64,000 nt of DNA from Tubulanus polymorphus (taxonomy: Eukaryota; Nemertea; Palaeonemertea; Tubulaniformes; Tubulanidae), in NCBI RefSeq assembly GCF_964204645.1, contig NC_134027.1:20200485-20264484 (forward strand), given 5' to 3'. The notes below the pieces were generated by a model, which saw nothing but the letters and a program-made list of their open reading frames with translations, did not search any database and had not been told where the DNA came from. A program made the position numbers and the translations under genes. Shown in pieces: positions 1 to 8,636 of this stretch (the stretch's first letter is position 1; each line of letters opens with the position of its first letter).

Positions 1-87
1 GGCTCAACTCCATCTTAGCTCCGTTAGGAGGAATTCTGCTCAGCGTAGCTTTTTACAGTCGAAATTAGACTCGGCCACCCTGTTAAA

Positions 88-1074
88 GTGGTCCCAGAGC
101 GGGCTGTTGGGGTTCAGCCGATATCTTTTTCCTCTCCACGGTTGGAAAATTTTTCTGGAAGTCATCGTAAGGGTGAAACTACGTATAAACTCTGGAGGTC
201 GCAGGTGGAAGGTTTATCAACTGATCCTGCGATTTTGGATCACGCCCTTTTGGCTTTAATAAGACTATCGGGCCGGGAATTGCCGGCCGAGATCGTATTG
301 AGCATCGGCAGTAGTGTTACTCCGGAGGATGTGTTGCGGAACTTCGATTCCGTGTTTGGGTCGGTAACGACTCTGACTCAAGCATTGTCAGTATTTTTTA
401 CTGCGGAACAAAGACCCGAGGAATCCGTTGCCCTTTGGGCCTGCCGCCTCAAGACCCTGAAGAGTCGTGTTCTGGGAGAATGTGAGATGTTAAGATCGCA
501 ATTTTGTAACGGTCTGAGGGACTCTCAGATTAAGCTGGCATTGCGACCGACTCTTTCCACGGCTGCTAGTTTCCTAGACATGGTCCTGGAAGCTAGAGGT
601 GTGGAGGACATGATAGGTAAGACTTCCACAACACCGGTACACAGAAGATCGGGAGTTGTGGAGCAGCACGCAGTTCAACCTCAAAAGATAAAACTTAAGA
701 GTTCAGTCTCGTTATAGGATGTAGCTGCTAAATTGGATGATGTGGTTAGGAAATTGAATGGGTTCCAACTTGAAATACAGCGCTTAAAAAAACATGTTGA
801 TCATATAGATCAAGTGGTTGAACAGTTCGGGTTGGGGATGGAAGGAAGGAGTCAGACCGATACGAAGGTTTCAGTTGATCCTGTTCCACCGATTTCGTCA
901 AAGCGTTGTTTCAAGTGTGACTCGCCTGGTCATTTTGTCAGGGAGTGTCCTCAGTGGAGGAACAACATGGGTTTGCGTCGACCTCCGCCCACTTACACTT
1001 GTTATAAATGTAATGTCATTGGTGATCACTACTTTCAGGATTGTGGGAAAGGACAACCGCTATTAAACTCGTAA
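88..1074 (+). pseudogene. PNMA-like Gag of a gypsy-type retrotransposon (decayed)
   Basis: One reading frame, interrupted by a single in-frame TAG at 715-717, encodes a Gag-like protein. Its first ~200 residues resemble the PNMA/Ty3-gypsy capsid fold: a LENFSG start, W-R core, RLSGR helix, LRNFDSVFG and a FCNGLRD segment. A coiled-coil-like stretch follows (about 740-840), then two zinc knuckles: CFKCDSPGHFVREC (CX2CX4HX4C) and an imperfect second one, CYKCNVIGDHYFQDC. Capsid plus knuckles is typical of Gag, which packages element RNA. The frame is open upstream of the GTG at 88 to a TAG at 16-18 and no ATG is evident, so the true start is uncertain. It differs clearly from the second Gag at about 1405-2400, so two elements are present. 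Family assignment is by eye. Confidence 0.7.
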
Positions 1075-1150
1075 GGGATCAGCATTCTGGGTGCGTTGGG
1101 TCCCGCATTGGTGAAAAGCCCAAGACAGAAATTAAAGCGTCGTCGGTTGC

Positions 1151-1396
1151 GTCCGTCTCGTCGTGTAGTAGTATTGTGATCACCGAGGAGTCATCCGCGT
1201 ATGATCCAGTCGTCCGTCTTGTCGTTTAGTAGTATTGTCGACCAGAGGAGTCATCGGCGTATGATCCAGTCGTCCGTCTCGTCGTTTAGTAGTATCGTCA
1301 GACCACCTGAGGAGTCATCCGCGTATGATCCTGTCGTCCGTCTCGTTTAACTTAGTAGTATCTTCAGACCATCCGCGTATGAGGTCCAGTGAAGAA
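1151..1396 (+). repeat. Minisatellite, about four 52-64 bp units
   Basis: Tandem units each begin with GTCCGTCTCGTCGT or a close variant, carry TAGTAGTAT, and end with GAGTCATCCGCGTATGATCC. There are three nearly full units and a shorter fourth with internal deletion. The array sits between the first Gag (ends 1074) and the second Gag (starts near 1405), in what would be the leader or Gag-tail region of one of the elements. Confidence 0.8.
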
Positions 1397-1404
1397 TCCA
1401 AGTC

Positions 1405-3191
1405 TGTCTTGCGACGTTATACTGGAGTATCTCAAGTTTTTGTGCGAACACAATCATTTAGATATGGCCTTACTCCCGTCAAAAGAGGATTAAGTCAGGG
1501 CGCTCGCGGACTTAAAAGTTATTACCGAGCCATCTCCCGGACCGGGTAACTCGTCGAAGACTGATGGCGATAGTGTTGAAACTATGTTCAAGGGATTGCT
1601 GGCCCATTTTTCTGAGACGCGTCGCGAGGATAACGAGGCTTTGTTAAAAACTGTTCATCAATAAATCGAATCGAAATTCAACGTAACTCAGTCGCGGAGG
1701 TTAATCAAGCTGCAGAAGCTCAACGACAATCATGATATTCATTTCTATTTTAAGACCTTTGAGAATTTGGCTCAGCGTTATAACCTTGCGGACAGTGAGT
1801 ATACACGTGTGTTAGAACCCTATCTAACAGGACCTGCGCAGCAGACGTATTTCGCAATTGATACCGATCAGAAGTGTTATCGCTCTGTGAAAGAGGCCAT
1901 CTTTTGTCGATATAAGCTGACACCGGCAGCTTATCGTGTTAAGTTTCGTAAAGAATCGAAGAATCATCAGGAAACGTTTGTTGATTTTGTTACGCATCTG
2001 GATGACTACGCGCGCTATTGGTTGACTCCATCTGATTCGTTGTGGAGCATGCCTGAGTATGTTAAGATTCACGACCGTATCATATCCGATCAGTTTCTGT
2101 CGACGATTCAGGAGGAGACGTTGCGGTTGAAGCTGGTCGATCACCAGAAGTGCAGTTCTCGTGAACTGGCGCGAATAGCTGATGATTTCACCCGCGAAGA
2201 GAAGTCTGTCGTTCCGAGCCATCCGTTGAGGATCAATCGTAGTAGTCAGCAGTCGTTTGGTCGCGTAGCAAACCAGAAATCTGCTCGTGCTAGTCGATAT
2301 TCGGACGCCTGTTTCCAGTGTGGCGAGTTAGGACACAAGAAACGCGACTGTCCGAAAGTCATCGTCGCAGAGCATAAATTCATTCGTTTAGATGCAGATG
2401 CCAAACCGTTCGAACCGTCTGCTGACTACAGATACACATGCACCGATAAGGATACCGGGCCTAGTCACCCTGGTCCCATGATCGAACTGACGATAAATGA
2501 TATTCCGTGTCATGGGCTAGTTGACTCAGGTGCGTCGATGACGTTGATGTCGCAAGAATTTTGTAGTCAGCTCGGACTAGTTGCGCAAATGAACGATGTC
2601 GTACTCAAATGGTTCGATGACACTACGTTCAAACCGTCTGGAGCTGTTTTCGTCAACTCATCGTGCCGCTGTGTTGATATTTGTATCGAGTGCATCATCG
2701 TTGAGGAACTCGATTGTACCGTATTGCTCGGCAGAGATTTTATTTGCGCCGTGGGTCTGTCGATCGATTTCGCTCATAAGGCGTATTGGGTTTCGAAGGT
2801 AAACCCCATCATCAAATGGCCGTTGCTGGGATTTCGGAAGGATCATATTGAGACAGCTGTCGAGCCTGGTTGTCCGATACCAGAGCTGCCGTCAGCCGCC
2901 GAGGGTAAGGATGATCTGTTCACGTCGTATCGTGAGTGCGTTTGTCGTGAGTTCCCGGACGTTATAACCGATACACCGGGTCATACCAACGTGTTGGAAC
3001 ACGAGATCGTTTTAGAGGAAGGTACGCTGCCTTCACGTCAGAAACCCTATGCGTTATCTCCCATGAAATTGGCCGAGCAGATACTCGCCATGCTCGCCGA
3101 TGGCATCATCGAGGAATCGAAGTCGTCGTGGCGCAGTCCGTTGCTTATGGTGCTTAAGAGCAACGGCCAATATCGTTTGTGCGTCGATTGA
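1405..3191 (+). pseudogene. Gag-protease-RT N-terminal part of the gypsy element
   Basis: The Gag frame can be followed from about 1405 (LEYLKFLCEHNHLDMALLPS), through TAA stops at about 1488 and at 1662, into an open frame at 1767-3191. The SCAN-like capsid region includes NLAQRYNLADSEY, YLTGPAQQTY and FVDFVTHLDDYARYW. A CX2CX4HX4C knuckle (CFQCGELGHKKRDC) is at about 2310-2350. The retropepsin motif LVDSGASMTLMS is at about 2515, with the LLGRDF flap-distal motif at about 2730. RT begins near 3020 (KPYALSPMKLAEQI) and reads to RLCVD at 3170-3188. There the frame meets a stop because the next block, normally joining CVD to DLKSG, is missing. Confidence 0.85.
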
Positions 3192-3703
3192 AATCTGGTT
3201 TTTGGCAGGTTCCGCTTCGTAAAGAAGATCGAGAATTGACTGACTTTTGGTTAGGCGATAATTTATATCAGTTCAAAGTGTTGCCCTTTGGCGTTAAGTA
3301 CGGTCCTGCCACATTCCAGGGGTTAGTTGAGAAAGTTTTACGTAAGCATGGATATCTTGGTAAATTTTGTCAAGTTCAGTTTGATGATATTATTGTATAC
3401 TCTGTAACAGTAGAAGAACATTTTGTACACCTCTGTAAAATTCTTAATTGTTTACGTGAAGCCAGATTGATGGCTAGTGTTGAAAAGAGTCGTTTTTTCA
3501 ACGAGGACGCGTTGTACATCGGTCATGAGGTCTCTTCTGACGGTATTTCGATGAATTCTGACAAGGTGGACGCCATCATTGACTACGCAGTTCCGGCCAA
3601 TCGTAGGGATTTAGATCGTTTCTTGGGGATGGTCGGGTGGTTTTCGAAATTCATTCCTGATTATGCCACTGGGGCGGAACCGTTGTACCAATTGCGCAGG
3701 TAA
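3179..3703 (+). pseudogene. Reverse transcriptase, C-terminal part
   Basis: This continues RT after a frame-shifting deletion. LKSGFWQVPL directly follows the RLCVD block, so roughly 35-45 codons normally between them (including the YRxLN region) are gone. Visible motifs are FKVLPFGVKYGPATFQ, the catalytic box reading QFDDIIVYS, YIGHEVSSDGI and FLGMVGWFSKFIPDYA. The box normally reads [YF]xDD, so the aromatic position is Gln here. The protein cannot be catalytic as it stands. Confidence 0.85.
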
Positions 3704-3744
3704 GGTGTACCTTGGCAGTGGACCGAAGATTGTCAAATTGTCAG

Positions 3745-4270
3745 ACGAATTGAAAATTATGTAAGGCCCCGTGTCTTGCACACCCTGACCCTGATTGCGA
3801 TTTTGAACTTCACACCGATGCTAGTGGTGTGGGGTTGGGCGCTTCATTGTGCCAAGTTCAGAATGGTGTCTTATGTGCGATCGGGTTCAGTAGTAGAACT
3901 CTGTGTCGCCGAACGGAATTACAGCACTACCGAGCGTGAGATTTTAGCTGTAGTTTGGGCACTGGAGAAATGGCGGTACTTAATTGAGGGGAAACGTGTT
4001 GTTGTGATAACTGATCACCAGGCATTGACTTGGATATTTACGACCAAGTCCAATTTGAGTCCGCGTTTGTATCGTTGGGTGTTGCCTACCCAAGAATTTG
4101 ATATCGAGATTCGGTATCGGAAGGGGAAATTGCACGTTGTCCCTGATGCACTGAGTCGAGACCCTCGACTCAACCCTGTCCTATCCGTCGGTATTGTGCA
4201 AGCTGATTCAGTTGATGATTCGAGTGAGCACACTAGTTGTACCAAACCTAAGGATGATATCATTGATTAG
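3745..4270 (+). pseudogene. RNase H domain of the gypsy element
   Basis: The RNase H core is split over two frames. FELHTDASGVGLGASLCQ is read at about 3803-3856, then the frame shifts near 3895 and AERNYSTTEREILAVVWALE, TDHQALTWIF and KGKLHVVPDALSRDP follow to 4170. Asp of TDAS, Glu of TEREILA and Asp of TDHQ are the expected metal ligands and are present. The tail to the TAG at 4268-4270 is polar and leads into the PHD-like segment. Confidence 0.8.
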
Positions 4271-4370
4271 GTTCAATGCGATTGTTGTGATCGTTGGTTT
4301 CATGATATTCGTGTGGGAGTAGATCCGGAGGAAGCTGAAAATATTGTATTCATTTGTGTTAATTGTAAAA
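4225..4370 (+). pseudogene. PHD-like zinc finger between RNase H and integrase
   Basis: Reading through the TAG at 4268-4270 in the same frame gives [20 protein letters not shown] and then IVFICVNC. This is the second half of a PHD finger: CxxC, an aromatic-W-F-H box, a VGV turn and a final CxxC. One Cys (TSC, about 4237) lies upstream, and the usual Cys of the HxxC position reads Arg, so the finger has lost ligands. PHD fingers bind histone H3 tails; a link to target-site choice is inference. This is not an ordinary part of gypsy pol. Confidence 0.65.
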
Positions 4371-4432
4371 CTGTTCCTCCTGGTGTCCTCACATCTTAGT
4401 CTGTAAATAGTAGTAGTGATAATACAAGTCGT

Positions 4433-5540
4433 ATTGAAGTTCCGCTGGAAAAGCGATCGCAAGTGCTTAAAGAGATGCACGATCGACCAACAGCAGGCCA
4501 TTTCGGTCGTCAGAAAACAATGAATCGTATTTAGCAGAAATTTTACTGACCTGGTGTCGCTCGTGATAAATGTGAAAAATTATGTTAAATCGTGTAAAAT
4601 TTGTCAGAAAGTTAAACCCGTATATCGTAAGCCGCAAGTTCTTATGCAGCCGATCGTATCCCACGCTCATTGGGAATTATTAGCTGCCGATTTAGTTGGC
4701 TCGTTGCCAGAATCGTACTCTCACCATCAGTACATATTAGTCGTGAGGGACCATTTCACGAAATGGGTAGAGTTTTTCCCTTTACGCAAGGCTACTGGAA
4801 AGGCCGTGGCTATTTGTTTAGTGAGGGAGGTGTTTACGCGGTTCGGTGCACCGAAGAAATTGTTGACGGACAACTGTTCTCAATTCGTGTGCAGGTTTAT
4901 GGTTGCTACGTGTGAGCATTGGTGGGGGGGGGGGGAAGTTGTTACATTCCACACCCTATCATCCGCAGTGTAACTGGGTCTAGAGGGCAAATCGTGACTT
5001 AAAGTCGATGTTGTCGAGTTATGTTGAGGAGTCCGGTGGAGGCCATCGTACATGGGACATCCATTTGGCGGAATTTCGATATGCGATAAATTCGGTGGAG
5101 AATGTATCCACTGGGTTTAGTCCAGCTAGTCTTTCTCTTTCTCGGGAATTAGATAGCCCATTGGCTAATGATATGCAGGGCGACGCTGCAAGTAATTTTC
5201 GGGGTTCCAATTCAGTGGCTCAATTTGCCCGGAATAAGAAAGAGTCAGATCGCGAAAAAGTAGCTAGGACTGTTAGTAAAATGGCTGAAAATAACCGGAT
5301 TCGGAAAGCGAAGTACGATCGTAGTCGTCGCATGTCAAAGATTAAAGTTGGGGACCGAGTTTGGTTAAAGACTCATCCGCAGTCTAAGGCTGATCATTCT
5401 TTTTCAGCCAAGTTAGCTCCTCGTTGGGAAGGTCCATACTGTGTTGTTGATTGAGTAAACAGGTTGAATTTTCGGATTCGTACCTCCAATGGTTTGGAGA
5501 CCAAGAATGTCTGCCAACTGAAACTTTATTATGGTGAATA
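4433..5540 (+). pseudogene. Integrase with GPY/F-type C-terminus (dead)
   Basis: The HHCC zinc domain starts near 4470 (KEMHDRPTAGHFGRQ) and ends with CKICQKVKP at about 4595. The RNase H-fold core carries AADLVGSLPE (first Asp, about 4685) and LLTDNCSQF (second Asp, about 4865). A poly-G run at 4923-4935 coincides with a frameshift. At about 4981 the position of the catalytic Glu before RANR is a TAG stop. The frame resumes at 5008-5454 with HLAEFRYAINS and a C-terminal DRVWLKTHPQ...WEGPYCVVD block typical of the GPY/F module. After a stop at 5452-5454 a further stretch (VNRLNFRIRTSN) reads to about 5540. Confidence 0.8.
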
Positions 5541-5737
5541 GTTATTGTCGCTATTTAAGTATTCTGTTCCATTCTTGAAACTGATCTGGAGAATTGTGTT
5601 TCTGTATGTATACTTTGGAATAGTTGAGCTGATGTACGTGTATTAGTATGATGTGATTTTGTAACTTGAGTTTGCATAATTCTACTATAGTGTTAGTTCA
5701 AGAATTGCTTTTTTGAACTCACATTAGGGAGGGGAGT

Positions 5738-5905
5738 TATGTAGGGGAACCAGTCTTATGGTATATGGTAAGGTGGCGCCACCAGCGGTGGCAGTGGAGT
5801 TTTGAGTTGTAAATGGCGCTCGCGCTATATGAGAAGGTCTGGTAGAATCGTTAAATAAAGTTGACTGTAAGTGTTCATCAAGATCTCGCGTTGTTGATTT
5901 TATGT
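5738..5905 (+). mobile_element. Probable 3' LTR of the gypsy element
   Basis: A purine-rich tract (AGGGAGGGGAG, about 5726-5736) is followed by TTATGTAGGGGAACC, the usual kind of LTR start. AATAAA lies at 5854-5859. The 3' boundary is placed where TTTTATGTAG meets sequence reading as a different retroelement protein (5908 onward). Without the matching 5' LTR the exact ends are uncertain. Confidence 0.5.
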
Positions 5906-5907
5906 AG

Positions 5908-6190
5908 TTGGAAGGACCCTCTAAAACGCTTACGGTGGTTCCGTCGGTGTCATCTCTAAACGGTTACGGGGTGAATCGTGTAACAGTAGTTTTACGGAAT
6001 GTAGGTTCGTGCCCAGTGATTATCGCGGCTAGGACGCCCATTTCTAATGTTGATCTAGTGTCGCCGATCCGCTTGGCAGGACTTGGGACCGAGGCTTGGT
6101 CAGCAAGGGACAGTCCCAAACCAGTTGGGACCGAGGCTTGGTCAGCAAGGGACAGTCCCAAACCAGTTGATCCAGATCGATCACGGTAAT
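5908..6190 (+). pseudogene. Fragment of another retroelement polyprotein (Gag/protease linker)
   Basis: The frame reads KTLTVVPSVSSLNGYGVNRV followed by VTVVLRNVGSCPVIIAARTP. I recognise this segment as typical of the region around the protease of invertebrate gypsy polyproteins. It does not continue the integrase or LTR before it, so it is either the interrupted downstream part of the outer element (whose Gag is at 88-1074) or an independent fragment. A 42-bp tandem duplication distorts its end. Confidence 0.5.
6083..6166 (+). repeat. 42-bp unit duplicated in tandem
   Basis: Two adjacent identical 42-bp units (6083-6124 and 6125-6166) begin TTGGGACCGAGGCTTGG and end CAGTCCCAAACCAG. Each unit starts and ends with near-complementary TTGGGAC and GTCCCAA, so each can fold into a hairpin. 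Confidence 0.9.
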
Positions 6191-6223
6191 CTGTTTGGAA
6201 TGACAGCTGAGACATATGTGATG

Positions 6224-7017
6224 CACAGGGGTTTGGCGATGGGCTTGGATTTCATTTCCGGGTTGTTGATAATCTCGCGAGAATGGCGCTAAATATGAAC
6301 TGCGAATAAATTCAAAATATCACGGAAATACCTTGTGTTTATATTGTTTATTTATCCGCTATAAAGTTCTGACAAACAATTGGTCGTTAAGAATCATTAT
6401 CAGACGGTCGTCACGCTTCTATATAAAATCACAAGGGATGAAACGCCAGGCCTCCGCTGTACTTAAATTTTCAGCCAGAAAGTTGGGACAGTCACGTGAC
6501 ATTCTGATGACGTCATCGCATTTAAAACTTCAACACGAAAAGTTAACATATTCACAGACCGATATCAATTGTCAGATTATGATTCATATGAAATAAATAA
6601 CTTATAAAGAATAAATTATGATGAAATATATAATTCATAGTCAAAAAATGCATTTGAATGTAAGTTATTCTCAAATATTTTTCGTATCATAGTTTCCATC
6701 TTATATGCTTCAGGTTCGCGTTCAGTCAAATAAGAAGCGTTAAGTCACGTGACTGTCCCAACTTTCTGGCTGGCACAACTCTGAAGGCGTTTCATCCCTT
6801 GTTATTTTATATAGCCGTCTGACGACCGTCTGATAATGATTCTTAACGACCAATTGTTTATCAGAACTTTATAGCGGATAAATAAACAATATAAACACAA
6901 GGTATTTCCGTGATATTTTGAATTTATTCGCAGTTCATATTTAGCGCCATTCTCGCGAGATTATCAACAACCCGGAAATAAAATCCAAGCCCATCGCCAA
7001 ACCCCTGTGTCCCTGTG
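6224..7017. mobile_element. Fold-back MITE with long TIRs and 8-bp TSD
   Basis: The left arm (about 6224-6530) and right arm (about 6745-7009) are inverted copies of about 270-300 bp. The outer end is CACAGGGGTTTGGCGATGGG. The right end carries an extra TCCCTGTG. Both sides are flanked by ATGTGATG (6216-6223 and 7018-7025), an exact 8-bp duplication. Eight-bp duplications and CAGGG-like ends fit the hAT superfamily. There is no transposase, so it is non-autonomous. It lies in importin-9 intron 1. Confidence 0.85.
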
Positions 7018-7290
7018 ATGTGATGTAAATTTATTTGGATTTACCAAAAAAAAAACCAATTTAACTCAACACAGGCAAAATACAGGTCATAATGCATCTT
7101 AACTAAGAGAAGCAGCAAGATACCAGGAATGACATTGTCTGTGTTGTTTCAGATCACCAATCACAAATACAGGCTGGTCTTCTTAACTTGTTCCTAGTTT
7201 TATTTTAAACCACCAGGAGGCGTATAATAAGCCTTCTTAATTCTTAAGCAAAAAAGTGAAAAATGATCGATAGTTTAAGCGATGACGAAC

Positions 7291-7429
7291 CTTCAGTTAC
7301 TTCGAGCGCTTTTATCTGTTCCTCTCCCGCAGCTCTTATGTCTTTTTGAGGCGACATCGAAGCTGTCAGACTGTCTAAAAGAGCTTCTTTCAGCGAACGA
7401 TTTCGCTCGTCGGTGTTAAATGCCGCCAT
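7291..7429 (-). CDS. IPO9: Importin-9, first coding exon only
   Basis: Reading leftward from ATG at 7429 gives a 46-residue N-terminus containing [20 protein letters not shown] and [11 protein letters not shown], then a GT donor at 7290 in phase 1. This matches the start of importin-9, a karyopherin-beta that carries core histones, ribosomal proteins and other basic cargo into the nucleus with Ran. The known protein also has a short variable N-terminus, then LKEAL...SP...RAAAEEQIK.LEVTE. The remaining exons must lie beyond position 1; no second exon is visible between 1 and 7290, where the intron is filled by retroelements and a MITE. It is divergent from RPN1, with 461 bp between the two ATGs. 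Confidence 0.8.
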
Positions 7430-7890
7430 TATTGCGCTAAATGTGTACCCGGTTCACCTGAATCGCTGTTACAGCGACGATACTCTATAGGAAAATATTC
7501 TCTTCAGGAATTAATCTCGAGATGCACAAAAAAATTCCGCCACCTTATTAACCGCTCAGGGCCTGTAAATTGCATGTCACAATATTTTACAAAAATACTC
7601 AATAAAGTGAATTTGGTTTTTTTTATCATGTCGTCTTTGCTAAATACGTATATTCTTTTAACAGTGACCTATCTGTTTACTTTCATTCTACAGCATGTCA
7701 TATTTTGCACAGTGGCAATGAGTAAATCGAAATATTTTAACAATAAAGTGCATTGAATTGGTGCCAGCTCGGCATTTGAAATCGAGGCTGTCGGGATTCC
7801 CTTCCGGGTTTCGTGTCGCTGTGGCTGTAGATTATCTCAGAAGCCGGTATCTGCATCTTGAAAATCTCGTTTCATCCCCATAACTACAGG
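7430..7890. promoter_or_regulatory. Bidirectional promoter between importin-9 and RPN1
   Basis: This 461-bp interval between two divergent start codons must hold both 5' UTRs and core promoters. An ETS/GABP-like CTTCCGGG is at 7801-7808, a common element of housekeeping promoters. No convincing TATA box is seen at a useful distance from either ATG. Confidence 0.6.
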
Positions 7891-8604
7891 ATGGGTAGGA
7901 TTACCATGTACGCCGTATTGTTGTTGACCATTTTGGGCACGGCTTGCATCGCCAATAAAGACAGCATCAACGGCGATCTAGTCAACGCAAAGGTGCAAAC
8001 GACGATTGATTTGAGCACCCATCTCGTCAAAATCGTCAATTCGATCACTTTGCAGAATAACGGTAAAACGGCCGTTCGCTCTTTCTTATTTATGGTCGAC
8101 CCGGCATTCAGCGATAGGCTCTCGTTTATCGGAGCTGTTGTAAGTATGCATCAATTGCCTGGCTTTAGGATTTCTCGTCAGAAGATATCTTTTTTCAGAC
8201 CCTCTCGCCTCGGTTTCTTTCTTTTTTGTGAAGACGTTGCTTACCACTTATGCAGTGGATATTTGACCGTATACGGCTGAGTATTTTCGCCATTTTACCG
8301 TACATCTTCGCTGATTAACGCCGCGCATGCGCATAGAGGTGTAGAGAAACAGAGTTAAAGAAAATAGAGCGAATAGAGTGAGACTCGAGCCCGGGCCAGT
8401 AATTTACTACCACAGCGTCATACCACTAGACCACCGAGCTCGCTGAAAAACCGATCGAATGTGTTAACTATCTAAAGTACCTCGCCTTACCCTAATCCTA
8501 TCCCTAGGGTTAAAACGGAACCCTCTGGACCCTCTACTCATCCTCTCGACACTAACCCTATCGAAACCCTAAACCCAATATAATGATTTAACTTACTTTT
8601 ATTA

Positions 8605-8636
<32 letters not shown>

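Larger units (their letters stand above)
1405..5905 (+). mobile_element. Ty3/gypsy LTR retrotransposon, degenerate, with PHD-like insert
   Basis: The order Gag (SCAN-like) - zinc knuckle - protease - RT - RNase H - PHD-like finger - integrase - GPY/F-type C-terminus - polypurine tract - probable 3' LTR identifies a Ty3/gypsy element. No env-like ORF is seen. No 5' LTR can be matched upstream; it may be deleted or replaced by the minisatellite. It is inactive: there are stops in Gag at 1488 and 1662, a deletion in RT at about 3189, several frameshifts in RNase H and integrase, and a stop at the integrase catalytic Glu. It lies on the strand opposite to importin-9, inside its first intron. Confidence 0.85.

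Noticed and set aside
1-5905. Endogenous retrovirus with envelope
   Set aside because: No env-like ORF, signal peptide or membrane segment between integrase and the probable LTR. It is a plain gypsy retrotransposon.
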